Origin: an uncultured Eubacteriales bacterium
Lineage (GTDB): Bacteria; Bacillota; Clostridia; Christensenellales; Aristaeellaceae
Assembly (NCBI GenBank): GCA_900320085.1
Contig: ONRC01000007.1
Span: 1 to 64,000, forward strand
DNA: 64,000 bases
Reading direction: 5' to 3'
Of the stretch, positions 25,267 to 33,485 are shown one piece after another. The notes beneath the pieces are model-generated. The model ran no database searches, was not told the origin of the DNA, and saw only the letters and a program-made list of their open reading frames with translations. The translations under genes were made by a program, and so were the position numbers. How positions within the stretch are numbered: the first letter of the stretch is position 1; each line of letters opens with the position of its first letter.

Positions 25267-25379
25267 AAGAGTTCAGAGTTCAGAGTTCAGAGTTCAGATT
25301 ATTTTGTGAATGCGCCTTAGTTTGAAGCCTTTCAACAAACTGAATAATCTGTACTCTGCACTCTGCACTCTGTACACTC
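25267..25379. repeat. Heptamer-repeat inverted element d (GAGTNCA arms)
   Basis: Left arm four GAGTTCA heptamers ending CAGATTATT; right arm begins AATAATCTG and on the opposite strand reads GAGTACA/GAGTGCA heptamers. The fifth base differs between the arms, giving one mismatch every 7 bp. Lies between the KduI stop and the SDR start. Confidence 0.85.
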
Positions 25380-25399
25380 GTTCCTCTCTCAGGCGAAAT

Positions 25400-26242
25400 T
25401 TATCTGAGCTCCGTGGTAGGAATATTGTCCATATCGTCGAAGGCCTGGTTCTCGCCGCCCATGGCCCAGATGAAGGTATAGTTGCTGGTGCCCGCGCCGG
25501 CATGGATGCTCCAGGAGGGAGAAATGACGGCCTGCTCGTTCTGCATCACGATGTGGCGGGTTTCATTGCCTTCGCCCATCATGTGGAAGACCACGTTGTT
25601 TTCCGGCACTTCAAAGTAGAAGTACACCTCCATGCGGCGCTCGTGAGTATGGGCGGGCATGGTGTTCCACACGGAGCCGGGCTCCAGCACGGTCATGCCC
25701 ATGGAAAGCTGGCAGGTCTTTAAAACGGAGGGATGGATGAACTGGTTGATGGTGCGCTTGTTGCTGGTTTCCAGCGCGCCCAGGGGCTTCTTGGCGGCGT
25801 CGGCGATCTTGATCAGCTTGTTTTCATAGCTGCAATGGGCGGGAGCGGAGACGAGATAGAACTTGGCGGGGCAGGCCGCGTCGTCGCTTTCAAAGTACAC
25901 TTCCTTCGCGCCCTTGGTGATGTACAGGCAGTCCTTGTAGCCCAGAGCGTACACCGTGCCGTCCACAGTCACTTTGCCCGCGCCGCCCACGTTGAACATG
26001 CCACATTCTCGGCGCTCCAGGAAGTATTCGGTGCCGAAGTTGTGCCAGATGTCGATGCCCTTGTCGATGCTCACCTTTTCGTGCACGGGCTTAATACCCA
26101 TGGTGACCATGCGGTCCACATGGCTGTACACAGCCTGCACGGTGTCGTCCACGAACAGGGTCTCGATCAGGAACTCCTTGCGGGTTTCCTCGGTGGTGTA
26201 GCGCTTGAAATCGCGCTGGTTGCAGGAATAACGAATGTCCAT
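25400..26242 (-). CDS. kduI: 5-dehydro-4-deoxy-D-glucuronate isomerase
   Basis: 280 aa, full length. Cupin-fold zinc enzyme converting 5-keto-4-deoxyuronate (from unsaturated galacturonate) to 3-deoxy-D-glycero-2,5-hexodiulosonate. Zinc ligands are visible: His198 and His200 (MPAHTHERR), Glu205 and His247 (SPSWSIHAG), equivalent to His196, His198, Glu203 and His245 of the E. coli enzyme. Begins MDIRYSCNQRDFKRYTTEE. Preceded by GGGAGG. Second-to-last gene of the pectin operon, flanked by heptamer elements d and e. Confidence 0.97.
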   Translation of the reverse strand: MDIRYSCNQRDFKRYTTEETRKEFLIETLFVDDTVQAVYSHVDRMVTMGIKPVHEKVSIDKGIDIWHNFGTEYFLERRECGMFNVGGAGKVTVDGTVYALGYKDCLYITKGAKEVYFESDDAACPAKFYLVSAPAHCSYENKLIKIADAAKKPLGALETSNKRTINQFIHPSVLKTCQLSMGMTVLEPGSVWNTMPAHTHERRMEVYFYFEVPENNVVFHMMGEGNETRHIVMQNEQAVISPSWSIHAGAGTSNYTFIWAMGGENQAFDDMDNIPTTELR

Positions 26243-26292
26243 AGCGGTTTCCTCCCTTTATTTGAATGATGATTTGCAGCAGGGTTGTATAG

Positions 26293-26406
26293 GGAGAGTG
26301 CAGAGTACAGAGTTCAGAGTTCAGTTTTATTTACTTTATCAATATCCGCATCGCATGATATGAGCTATATTATCTGTACTCTGCACTCTGAACTCTGTAC
26401 TCTCTT
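26293..26406. repeat. Heptamer-repeat inverted element e (GAGTNCA arms)
   Basis: Left arm GAGTGCA, GAGTACA, GAGTTCA, GAGTTCA; right arm on the opposite strand GAGTACA, GAGTTCA, GAGTGCA, GAGTACA. Loop about 40 nt, AT-rich. Runs into the stop of the GH28 gene and lies upstream of kduI. Confidence 0.85.
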
Positions 26407-27961
26407 ATTCCTCTCCATCAAAAATCGTTTTTACTTCTGTGGCTGTGACCCTTTCCCCCTTGACCCCTTCCATGGTCACGTTGTCCAGCGTCAGCTGATC
26501 CACGTAATAAGCGATCAGACCGCGGTTCAGGCATTCCTCCACGTTGGCGGCCATGGCGGGGACCATGGCTTTTCCGTTGGGGTTGAAGGTAAAATGGCAG
26601 TCCTTCAATGTAATGCTCTGCACTGGGCGTTCCGGCAGGCCCAGGATGTAGCCCGCGCAGGCTTCGACGCCCTCCGCGTTCACCCGCTCAAAGCGGATGC
26701 CGCCTACGGTGGGCGTGGTGTCATCCACGGGCTGGGGCTCCCGGCTCTGCACGTATTCCGTGCGGCCGTCCGGGTCGCAGAAGTACATGGCGTTTACCAC
26801 CATGGGGCAGCGCACACCCTCCATGCGCACGTCGGAAAACACAATGTCATCGATCACGGCGTACTTGCCGCGGCCCCGGCGGGTCTTGACGCGCAGGCCC
26901 CGGTCGTTGCCCCGCATGTAGCAGTGGTGGATATGCACATGCTTCACGCCGCCCGCCATTTCGCTGCCCACGGTCACGCCGCCGTGGCCGTCCAGCATAC
27001 AGCACCAGGCGATTTCAATGTCCTCGCAGGGGGTATGGTACTTCATGCCGGTGTAAATCTTCCCGGCCTTGAGGGCAATGCAGTCGTCGCCCACGGAAAA
27101 GACGGTGCCGTACATCCGCACATACTTGCAGCTTTCCGGGTCAAATCCGTCGGTGTTGGGGCTGACCGCAGGCGCTTCGATGCGCACATTCAGGAAGGAC
27201 AGATTTTCGGAGAAGGTGGGATGCAGGTTCCAGGCCGGGCTGTTGCGCACGGTGACGCCCTGCATGGTGATGTCCCTGCAATCCTTTAAATAAAACATCC
27301 GGGGCCGGTAGGCGATACGCTTCACCTTGGGGTTCACCCACCAGTCGCCCACATTGCCCTGGCCGTCCAGGACGCCGGGGCCGATCAGCTTCACGTCCTC
27401 CACGCCGATGCCGGTGATGAAGGACGCGAAGGAATCCAGGGGGTTGCCCTCCCAGGAGCCCAGCAGATATTCCCCTTCTTCATCCGTGGTGCGGGTCATG
27501 CCGGGCAGGATGGGAAACTGCTCCCGGTCCGTTTTCAGGTACAGCGCCGCGCCGGGCTTGAATTCCACGGTGATATGGCTCTTTAAAAACAGCGGGCCGG
27601 TCAGGTAATCCCCTTCTGGAATCAGCACCCGTCCGCCCGCGGGGCAGGACAGGATGGCGGTCTGGATCGCGGCGGTGTCGTCGTGGGTCTTGTCGCCCTT
27701 CGCGCCGAAGCGGCGTACATTCAGGGACACGGTTTCCTTTTCCGTGCGGAAGGTGATTTCATCTTCCTTTTCACCATTGAGATAACTTTCCAGCGTATAT
27801 TCCGTGTCGGGCCAAAGGCCGTACAGGGAGGCCACCGACCGGTTTTCCTCGGGCAGCGCTTCGCCGTTCAGCTTTAATATCCGGGGTGATTTGGCGTAAT
27901 AATCGCCCTGCGCGTCCAATAACACCGTGCAGCTCCGGGCGGAAACAAACAGGCATTTCAT
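26405..27961 (-). CDS. Glycoside hydrolase family 28 polygalacturonase
   Basis: 518 aa from ATG 27961, whose ATGA overlaps the stop of the upstream gene; GGGAGGTGG lies just before. N-terminal beta-sandwich of about 85 residues, then a GH28 beta-helix with canonical motifs PNTDGFDPES, VGDDCIALKAGK, GHGGVTVGSEMAGG and RGLRVKTRRGRG. No signal peptide, so it probably acts on imported oligogalacturonides as an exo-enzyme. Cotranscribed with kduI and the SDR gene, which act later in uronate breakdown. Confidence 0.95.
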   Translation of the reverse strand: MKCLFVSARSCTVLLDAQGDYYAKSPRILKLNGEALPEENRSVASLYGLWPDTEYTLESYLNGEKEDEITFRTEKETVSLNVRRFGAKGDKTHDDTAAIQTAILSCPAGGRVLIPEGDYLTGPLFLKSHITVEFKPGAALYLKTDREQFPILPGMTRTTDEEGEYLLGSWEGNPLDSFASFITGIGVEDVKLIGPGVLDGQGNVGDWWVNPKVKRIAYRPRMFYLKDCRDITMQGVTVRNSPAWNLHPTFSENLSFLNVRIEAPAVSPNTDGFDPESCKYVRMYGTVFSVGDDCIALKAGKIYTGMKYHTPCEDIEIAWCCMLDGHGGVTVGSEMAGGVKHVHIHHCYMRGNDRGLRVKTRRGRGKYAVIDDIVFSDVRMEGVRCPMVVNAMYFCDPDGRTEYVQSREPQPVDDTTPTVGGIRFERVNAEGVEACAGYILGLPERPVQSITLKDCHFTFNPNGKAMVPAMAANVEECLNRGLIAYYVDQLTLDNVTMEGVKGERVTATEVKTIFDGEE

Positions 27962-28482
27962 GGCTTGTCCACCTCCCCGCATGCCGCTTCCCGCATCTTC
28001 TGCGCAATGGGCAGATATTTTTCATCGTCCAGCAAGCCCAGCCGCACGCCTTTGAACAGAGCGTCTATCGCCGCGGCGTCCGGCTTGCTTCCGCTGGAAA
28101 TCAGTCCCCGCGCCGCTTCTAAAAACATGTCGGCCAAAGCGCGGTAATGCTCATAAAGCTGGATATCCATCTGTTCGACGGTATCGGCCAGCGTTTTCAG
28201 CACCAGCCCTTCCGCCTCGTCGCAGCCCGGCACGCAATACAGGCCCGTTTTACGGTCAAAATACTGTTCACGGAACTGCGCGCAATGCCGCGAAATCATT
28301 TTGTAGGTCTGCTTGTCCCCGAAGCGCGTGTCGCAGGCCGCCAGGAAGGGCAGCTCCTCCTGCATTTTCCGGGGATCGTCCGACAGGCCAGCGTCCTTCA
28401 ACCGCCGCATTTCTTTCAGCGCTGCGTCCTTCACCTGGTCGTCCCCGTTCCGCATCTTTTCCAGGATTGCCTTTTCTTCCAT
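27958..28482 (-). CDS. Short GH105-like protein lacking the catalytic core
   Basis: 174 aa, all-helical. Segments match the order of GH105/GH88 unsaturated glycuronyl hydrolases: PFLAACDTRFGDKQTY (the PFLA...GDK helix pair), RKTGLYCVPGCDEAEG (normally KTGLWYHGWDE), a helix LADTVEQMDIQLYEHY, and LFKGVRLGLLDDEKYLP near the C terminus (compare LLKGVRLGILPKDAY in the GH105 enzyme of this window at 55742-56785). The catalytic DTLF Asp segment and the WCRGNSW motif are absent. The gene has a promoter and is translationally coupled (ATGA) to the GH28 gene, so it is still expressed. Homology is my inference from motif order. Confidence 0.6.
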   Translation of the reverse strand: MEEKAILEKMRNGDDQVKDAALKEMRRLKDAGLSDDPRKMQEELPFLAACDTRFGDKQTYKMISRHCAQFREQYFDRKTGLYCVPGCDEAEGLVLKTLADTVEQMDIQLYEHYRALADMFLEAARGLISSGSKPDAAAIDALFKGVRLGLLDDEKYLPIAQKMREAACGEVDKP

Positions 28483-28520
28483 CTTCGCATCCCTCCGCGG
28501 ACAAAATCATCTTTTCCCAT

Positions 28521-28550
28521 ATAATACATGGGCAAAGCCCCGCGTGTCAA
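28521..28550 (-). promoter_or_regulatory. Promoter of the pectin operon
   Basis: Minus strand TTGACA, 18-bp spacer, TATTAT, about 38 bp upstream of the start at 28482. Confidence 0.65.
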
Positions 28551-28638
28551 GTCATTTTCCGGTAAAGGGTATGGACTTTTCATACTTGAAATGGGGAAGG
28601 GATTGGTTTTATAGTATCTAATAAAACTGATTGATCCG

Positions 28639-28677
28639 AAAAAACGGAGCACCGCTTTCACGATACTCCGTTTTTAG
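28639..28677 (-). terminator. Terminator of the GH3 operon
   Basis: On the minus strand AAAAACGGAGTA pairs with TGCTCCGTTTTTT, directly after the GH3 stop. Confidence 0.85.
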
Positions 28678-28678
28678 C

Positions 28679-30778
28679 TCAGTTATTCAGTTCCAGCTTG
28701 ACCGCCTTATGTCCGGTCAGTTCCTCGGTGCGCTTGTCCGGCTGGCCCATGGCGGCGTAGAGGACGATCTTTCCCTCATTGATGCGTTCGCCGTTGTCGT
28801 TGACCACCTGGAAGGCTTCGGGGCTGATGGAAATGGTCAAGGCTTTGCAGGTCCCGGCGGGCACGCTCACGCGCTGGAACGCCACCAGGCGCGGATTCAG
28901 CGGCGCGTTTTCGCTGCCCTCGTTCTGGCAGTAAATCTGCACCACGTCGTCCGTGCTGACCTTTCCATCGTTGCACACGATCACGTCCACCAGGCATTGC
29001 CCGTCCTTCATTTGCGCGGTCGCGCCCTTCACGTACACGTCGCCGTAGGTCAGGCCGTAGCCGAAGGGATACAGGGGCTTGCCGGGGAAGTAGCGGTAGG
29101 TGCGGCCTTTCAGGGCGTAGTCGGTGAAGGCGGGCATTTCCTCCAGCTGCTCGTTATAGTAGAAGGTGACGGGCAGCTTGCCGGAGGGGGAAGCGTGGCC
29201 CAGCAGCAAATCGGCCACGGCCCGGCCGCCCTGAGCGCCGGGATACCAGGCCACCAGCACGGCGTCAGCCAGGTCGCCAGCTTCTTTCAGGTCGATAGCG
29301 CTGCCGGCGGTGAGCACAATGATCGTGGGCTTGCCCACTTTCAGCACTTCGTTCATCAGTCGGCGCTGGGACGCGGGCAGCAGCAGGTCGATTTTGTCGG
29401 CGGAGCCGAAGGGATTGCCGGTGTCGCCCTGCTCGCCCTCCAGCGTTTCGTCCAGGCCCACCACCAGCACCACGGCGTCGCTGTTCTCCGCCACGGTCAG
29501 GGCTTCGCTCATGCGGTCGTCGGGCTCCTGGGCCAGGCCGCTCATCTTGTCGCGGTACAAATGACACCCTTCGGAGCACAGCACCCGGGCCTTGCCTTTC
29601 AGCGCTTCCTGCAATCCGCGCTGGATGGTGATGTAATGGGAGGAGGTGCCGTGGTAGTTGCCCACCAGGGAGGAAATGGCGTCGGCGTTGGGGCCGATGA
29701 CGCCCAGGGTCTTGATCTTGTTTTCGTCCAGCGGCAGCACGCCGTTGTTTTTCAGCAGCACGCAGCCCTTGCGCGCCGCTTCGTCGGCCTTGCGCTGGTG
29801 CGCGTCGCACTCCACCACGGTGTAGGGAATATCGTCGTATTCGCTGCCCTCGCCCATGATGCCCAGCATGTACCGGGTGGTGAACAGACGCACGGCGCAT
29901 TCCCGCACGGTTTCTTCCTTCACCTTGCCCGCCATCACGGCGGCGATCAGCTTTTCATAGGTGCAGCCGCAGTTCAGGTCGCAGCCCGCGTTGACCGCCA
30001 TGGCGGCGGAGTCCACGGGATTGTCGGTGACGTGGTGGCCTTCGTGGAAATCCCGGATGGCCCAACAGTCGGACACAAAATGGCCCTCAAAGCCCCAGTC
30101 CTTGAGGTGCTGCATCAGGTCGCTGTTGGCGCAGCAGGGCTCGCCGTTGGTGCGGTTGTACGCGCCCATGACGGACTCGACCTTCGCTTCCTTCACCAGC
30201 TTTTTGAAGGCGGGCAGGTAGGTTTCCTCCATATCCTTTTTGCTGGCGATGGCGTCAAACTCATGGCGCAGGTCTTCGGGGCCGGAATGGACGGCGAAGT
30301 GCTTGGCGCAGGCGGAGGCTTTCATGACTTCGCCCTTGCCCTGCAGGCCGCGCACGTAAGCCGCGCCGATTTCGCCGGTGAGGGTGGGGTCCTCGCCGAA
30401 GGTCTCCTGGCCGCGGCCCCAGCGGGGGTCGCGGAAAATGTTGATGTTGGGGCTCCAGAAGGTGAGGCCCTTGTAAATGTCCCGGTCGCCGTGACGGGAA
30501 GCGGCGTTGTACTTGGCGCGGCCCTCAGTGGCGCTTACGTCGCCCAGCTCCTCCACCAGCTTGGGGTCGAAGGTGGCGGCCATGCCGATGGCCTGTGGAT
30601 ACATGGTGGCCATGCCCGCCCGGGCCACGCCGTGCAGCGCTTCGTTCCACCAGTTATAGGCAGGCACGCCCAGCCGTTCGATGGCGGGGGCCTGATAGCT
30701 CATCTGGGACGCGGCTTCCTCCAGCGTCATTTGATCCACCAGCGCGCGGGCGCGTTTCCGGGCTTCTTCACGATTCAT
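28679..30778 (-). CDS. Glycoside hydrolase family 3, beta-xylosidase/alpha-arabinofuranosidase-like
   Basis: 699 aa. Layout: N-terminal TIM barrel (about 1-290), alpha/beta sandwich (about 320-540), C-terminal FN3-like domain (about 590-690). PAYNWWNEALHGVAR and MYPQAIGMAATFD are hallmarks of the xylosidase-type GH3 subgroup. Nucleophile Asp237 (HFVSDCWAI); the acid/base Glu is probably in GLDETLEGEQGD. KHFAVHSGPE is present (159-168). No signal peptide, so it hydrolyses imported xylo-oligosaccharides or beta-glycosides in the cytosol. Gap of 14 bp to the upstream isomerase gene indicates an operon. Confidence 0.93.
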   Translation of the reverse strand: MNREEARKRARALVDQMTLEEAASQMSYQAPAIERLGVPAYNWWNEALHGVARAGMATMYPQAIGMAATFDPKLVEELGDVSATEGRAKYNAASRHGDRDIYKGLTFWSPNINIFRDPRWGRGQETFGEDPTLTGEIGAAYVRGLQGKGEVMKASACAKHFAVHSGPEDLRHEFDAIASKKDMEETYLPAFKKLVKEAKVESVMGAYNRTNGEPCCANSDLMQHLKDWGFEGHFVSDCWAIRDFHEGHHVTDNPVDSAAMAVNAGCDLNCGCTYEKLIAAVMAGKVKEETVRECAVRLFTTRYMLGIMGEGSEYDDIPYTVVECDAHQRKADEAARKGCVLLKNNGVLPLDENKIKTLGVIGPNADAISSLVGNYHGTSSHYITIQRGLQEALKGKARVLCSEGCHLYRDKMSGLAQEPDDRMSEALTVAENSDAVVLVVGLDETLEGEQGDTGNPFGSADKIDLLLPASQRRLMNEVLKVGKPTIIVLTAGSAIDLKEAGDLADAVLVAWYPGAQGGRAVADLLLGHASPSGKLPVTFYYNEQLEEMPAFTDYALKGRTYRYFPGKPLYPFGYGLTYGDVYVKGATAQMKDGQCLVDVIVCNDGKVSTDDVVQIYCQNEGSENAPLNPRLVAFQRVSVPAGTCKALTISISPEAFQVVNDNGERINEGKIVLYAAMGQPDKRTEELTGHKAVKLELNN

Positions 30779-30792
30779 ATTTCTCGTCCCCT

Positions 30793-31647
30793 TTATATTT
30801 TCATTCCCAATTGTTCCAGATACAGTCTCGCAGCTTCGGCGTTCAGAGGCTCGGTGTTTTCCAGGGTCATGGGCAGATCATATTTTTTCGCCAGCGGCAG
30901 CAAATCGCCGTAATACATGGTGCCCATGCCGCAGGGGCGGAAGTCCACCTGCTCGTTCAGGGGCTTGTCCGGGTTCACGGCGAAGTCCTTCATGTGCAGC
31001 ACCCGCACCTGATCGCCCAGGCGGCGCACCGCCTCCCGGATGATGCTTTCCGCCTGATCCACCGTGCCGTTGCTGACCAGGTTCACCGCGTCCAGGATGA
31101 TCTTCACATGGTCGGAGTGCGCTTCCTCCAACATCCGCTCCGCCCGCTCAGGGGTGGAAATGATGTGGGTGCATACCGGCTCGATGGCCATGACCTCGTC
31201 GTATTCCGCCGCCCACTTCACCACAGGCCGGAACGCTTTCATAAACAGCTGGAACGCTTCCTCGGACTGGGTCGCCGGGCCGTCGGAAAACGCGGTGGTT
31301 TTGAGCGCGTAGGTTTCAGACCCCACCACCTTGGCCCCGATCAGCTTGCCGAAACGCAGGTGGGCTTTATATATTTCCTGGGTCTTGGCCCGCTCTTCCT
31401 CGTTGGGGTTGGCCAGATTCAGATAACACCCCAGCACAGCGCATTCCATCTGCTGCGCCGCAAACGCGCCCTTGACCTCCGCCGCCAGTTCCTCCGTCAG
31501 CAGCCTCGGCGCGTCCTGCATGGAAAAGCCGTCAATGGCCTTGCTCATCGCCAGATGCGCGCAGAAAAAGCCCTGGGCCTTCGCAAAGCCCAGCCGCTCC
31601 GACAGCGTGCCCGGCGCGGTGTCATGCAGCCGAATCCCGATATTCAT
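30793..31647 (-). CDS. Sugar phosphate isomerase/epimerase-like TIM-barrel protein
   Basis: 284 aa. Xylose isomerase-like TIM barrel (AP_endonuc_2): VMAIEPV (metal Glu), KIILDAVNLVS (metal Asp), VLHMKDFAV (His/Asp) and MTLENTEP (Glu). First gene of a two-gene unit with the GH3 enzyme, driven by the promoter at 31701-31729. Probably isomerises or epimerises the sugar released by the GH3 enzyme; substrate unknown. Confidence 0.83.
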   Translation of the reverse strand: MNIGIRLHDTAPGTLSERLGFAKAQGFFCAHLAMSKAIDGFSMQDAPRLLTEELAAEVKGAFAAQQMECAVLGCYLNLANPNEEERAKTQEIYKAHLRFGKLIGAKVVGSETYALKTTAFSDGPATQSEEAFQLFMKAFRPVVKWAAEYDEVMAIEPVCTHIISTPERAERMLEEAHSDHVKIILDAVNLVSNGTVDQAESIIREAVRRLGDQVRVLHMKDFAVNPDKPLNEQVDFRPCGMGTMYYGDLLPLAKKYDLPMTLENTEPLNAEAARLYLEQLGMKI

Positions 31648-31700
31648 GCGTCCGCTTCCTTTCTATCAGCGGCTTGCGGCCGCGGATTCATTCAAGTTAA

Positions 31701-31729
31701 ATGATACCAAAAACTCAGGCTGATGTAAA
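31701..31729 (-). promoter_or_regulatory. Promoter of the isomerase-GH3 operon
   Basis: Minus strand TTTACA, 17-bp spacer, TATCAT, about 54 bp upstream of the start at 31647. Back to back with the plus-strand promoter at 31782-31810. Confidence 0.5.
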
Positions 31730-31781
31730 GAACAAAAACTGCGTCCCTGTGATCGCTTTTTGCGGCGCGGCGTTTTTTCCA

Positions 31782-31810
31782 TTGACGGACAGAAAAAAAC
31801 ATTTTATAAT
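31782..31810 (+). promoter_or_regulatory. Promoter of the E2-like acyltransferase gene
   Basis: TTGACG, 17-bp spacer, perfect TATAAT, 45 bp upstream of the ATG. Confidence 0.7.
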
Positions 31811-31854
31811 GAAACGTACGATCATGGAATTTGCTTAAACCGGAGGGGATTTCA

Positions 31855-32781
31855 ATGTTTGGACGGCGTGCGGACGGGCGTGTGCTGCGGGAAATCGATC
31901 CCATTATCGCCCTGACTCCTTATCTGATGCCCATGCGGTGCGACGCGCAGGTGATGTCCAATTACAAGTTGGACTATGAAAAAATGGCCCGCTATATCGT
32001 GGAGCAGGGCAACAAGGGCCACAAGTTTACGTTCATGGAAATCATTTTCGCGGCGTTCGTGCGGGCTGTTTCCCAGATTCCGGAAATCAACCGGTTCGTG
32101 GTGAACAAGCGGCTTTACGCCCGTACGCAATTGACCATTTCCTTCGCGCTGCTCAAGGACACCGGCGATCCCGAGAAGATCGAGGAAAACACGGTGAAGT
32201 GCTATTTCGACCCCCGCGACACCATTTACGACGTGGCTGACCGCGTCAGCGCCGCCATCGAGCAGAACCGCCGGGAGGAAGCCGACAACTCCACCATGAA
32301 GGTGGCCAAGCTTTTGCTCAACCCCATCCTGGCCAATATTGTGGTGGCCATCGCCCGCATCACCGACCGCTACGGCATCCTGCCCAAGTATATCCTGGAC
32401 GCCTCACCCTTCCATACCACCATGTTCTTTACCCAGATGGCGTCTATCGGGATGCCCGCCGTGAACCATCACATCTACAATTTCGGCACCACGTCGCTGT
32501 TCGTGTCCATGGGGACCATCCAGCGGGAAACCCAGGTGGGGCCCGACGGCACGGTGAAGCGCAAGCGCTGGCTGCCCGCGGGCTTTACCGCCGACGAACG
32601 CATCTGCGCCGGAAGGGAATGGGCCAAGCTGGTGGAGCGGATGATGTATTACATCGACCACCTGGAAGAACTGGAAACGCCGCCGGAAAAGGTCGTGTTC
32701 GAGGAAGGCAACGAATACTCCATCCCGAATTACATTTTGAAGCAGCAAAAAAAGCAGGAAGAAAAAACGATCGCCGGATAA
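31855..32781 (+). CDS. 2-oxoacid dehydrogenase E2/CAT-fold acyltransferase-like protein, degenerate active site
   Basis: 308 aa from ATG 31855 behind GGAGGGG. Resembles the catalytic domain of lipoate acyltransferases: SNYKLDYEKMARYI, TFMEIIFAAFVRAV, PEINRFVVNKRLY, ending AKLVERMMYYIDHLEELETP. There is no lipoyl or peripheral-subunit domain. The catalytic DHRxxDG motif reads DERICAG here, so both the general-base His and the following Asp are missing. Stand-alone proteins of this kind occur in Firmicutes with unknown role; classical CoA-dependent acyl transfer is doubtful. Monocistronic: own promoter and terminator. Confidence 0.8.
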   Translation: MFGRRADGRVLREIDPIIALTPYLMPMRCDAQVMSNYKLDYEKMARYIVEQGNKGHKFTFMEIIFAAFVRAVSQIPEINRFVVNKRLYARTQLTISFALLKDTGDPEKIEENTVKCYFDPRDTIYDVADRVSAAIEQNRREEADNSTMKVAKLLLNPILANIVVAIARITDRYGILPKYILDASPFHTTMFFTQMASIGMPAVNHHIYNFGTTSLFVSMGTIQRETQVGPDGTVKRKRWLPAGFTADERICAGREWAKLVERMMYYIDHLEELETPPEKVVFEEGNEYSIPNYILKQQKKQEEKTIAG

Positions 32782-32791
32782 AAGCCGTATA

Positions 32792-32834
32792 CCAAAAAAC
32801 CGCTGGCAGCAAACGCTGCCGGCGGTTTTTGGTT
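32792..32834 (+). terminator. Rho-independent terminator
   Basis: Long stem CCAAAAAACCGCTGGCAGC / GCTGCCGGCGGTTTTTGG with AAAC loop; follows the E2-like gene. Confidence 0.9.
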
Positions 32835-32847
32835 GGATCGGAAGAAC

Positions 32848-33000
32848 ACTTTCAATCGTAATGAGTCAACCATTGTAGGGGCGGATACCATCCGCCCGTT
32901 TCGTCAATCATCACGTCGGCTGCATATTTCAAGGTTCATCAGCGCTTGACGGGCGGATCATATCCGCCCCTGCAAACCGTTGGTTTTTTGATTGAAAGCG
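32848..33000. repeat. GGGGCGGAT-type inverted repeat, about 153 bp
   Basis: Left: CACTTTCAATCG ... TGTAGGGGCGGATACCATCC GCCCGT; right: ACGGGCGGATCATATCC GCCCCTGCA ... GATTGAAAGCG. Each arm also contains a small internal GGGCGGAT hairpin. Loop about 48 nt. Non-coding; resembles a palindromic intergenic repeat. It fills the space between the E2-like and PNPOx-like genes. Confidence 0.8.
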
Positions 33001-33021
33001 TTTATTCAATCTACGCAGCTA

Positions 33022-33414
33022 TTAGAACGAAACGACCTCCGGGGCGGCAGTGAAGGAGGAGAAGGTGGCGGTGCCATCTTTCAGGCAGAACACCTCGGTG
33101 TTGCCGTCGCCGGGCTTGTACATGCCCTGCAAAGAGGGATACGCGGCCAGCATGTGCTCCTGGGCTTCAATGCGGTCATCGGCATAGGCTTTGGCGGCGA
33201 CGCGCAGCCAGACGCCATCCTTGAAGGCGCAGATTTCAATCTTGGGATTGGCGTGAATTTGCTTGGACACATCCTTCACTTTGCCAGTCTGGATGTAGAG
33301 CTTGCCCTCAAACAGATCAATCGTGCCGAAGGGCCGCACCCGGGGCTGGTCGCCCTCCACGGTGGCGAGGTAGTAGGTTCCCGCGGCTTTCAGAAATTCA
33401 TAGACCTTTTCCAT
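33022..33414 (-). CDS. Pyridoxamine 5'-phosphate oxidase-like flavin-binding protein
   Basis: 130 aa split-barrel protein. YYLATVEGDQPRVRPFG near the N terminus and KLYIQTGKVKDVSKQIHANP match the general-stress/PNPOx-like FMN or F420 family. Too short for true PdxH, lacking its C-terminal PLP-binding tail. Such proteins act as small flavin reductases or flavin stores in anaerobes. Preceded by GGAGG; stands alone between two intergenic repeats. Confidence 0.88.
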   Translation of the reverse strand: MEKVYEFLKAAGTYYLATVEGDQPRVRPFGTIDLFEGKLYIQTGKVKDVSKQIHANPKIEICAFKDGVWLRVAAKAYADDRIEAQEHMLAAYPSLQGMYKPGDGNTEVFCLKDGTATFSSFTAAPEVVSF

Positions 33415-33485
33415 TTTGCTTCCTCCTTATTTTGTGATTGGAATTGAAAGGGTGTTTTAATCAATAACATAGGTTGAAGGACGTT

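Noticed and set aside
25267..25379. Short tandem repeats considered as a CRISPR array
   Set aside because: Units are 7 bp, contiguous, without spacers, and are arranged as inverted arms around a loop; no cas genes in the window.
28631..30913. Plus-strand frame of 760 codons opposite the GH3 gene
   Set aside because: Shadow of the GH3 coding sequence; low-complexity His/Gly/Val composition and no start context.
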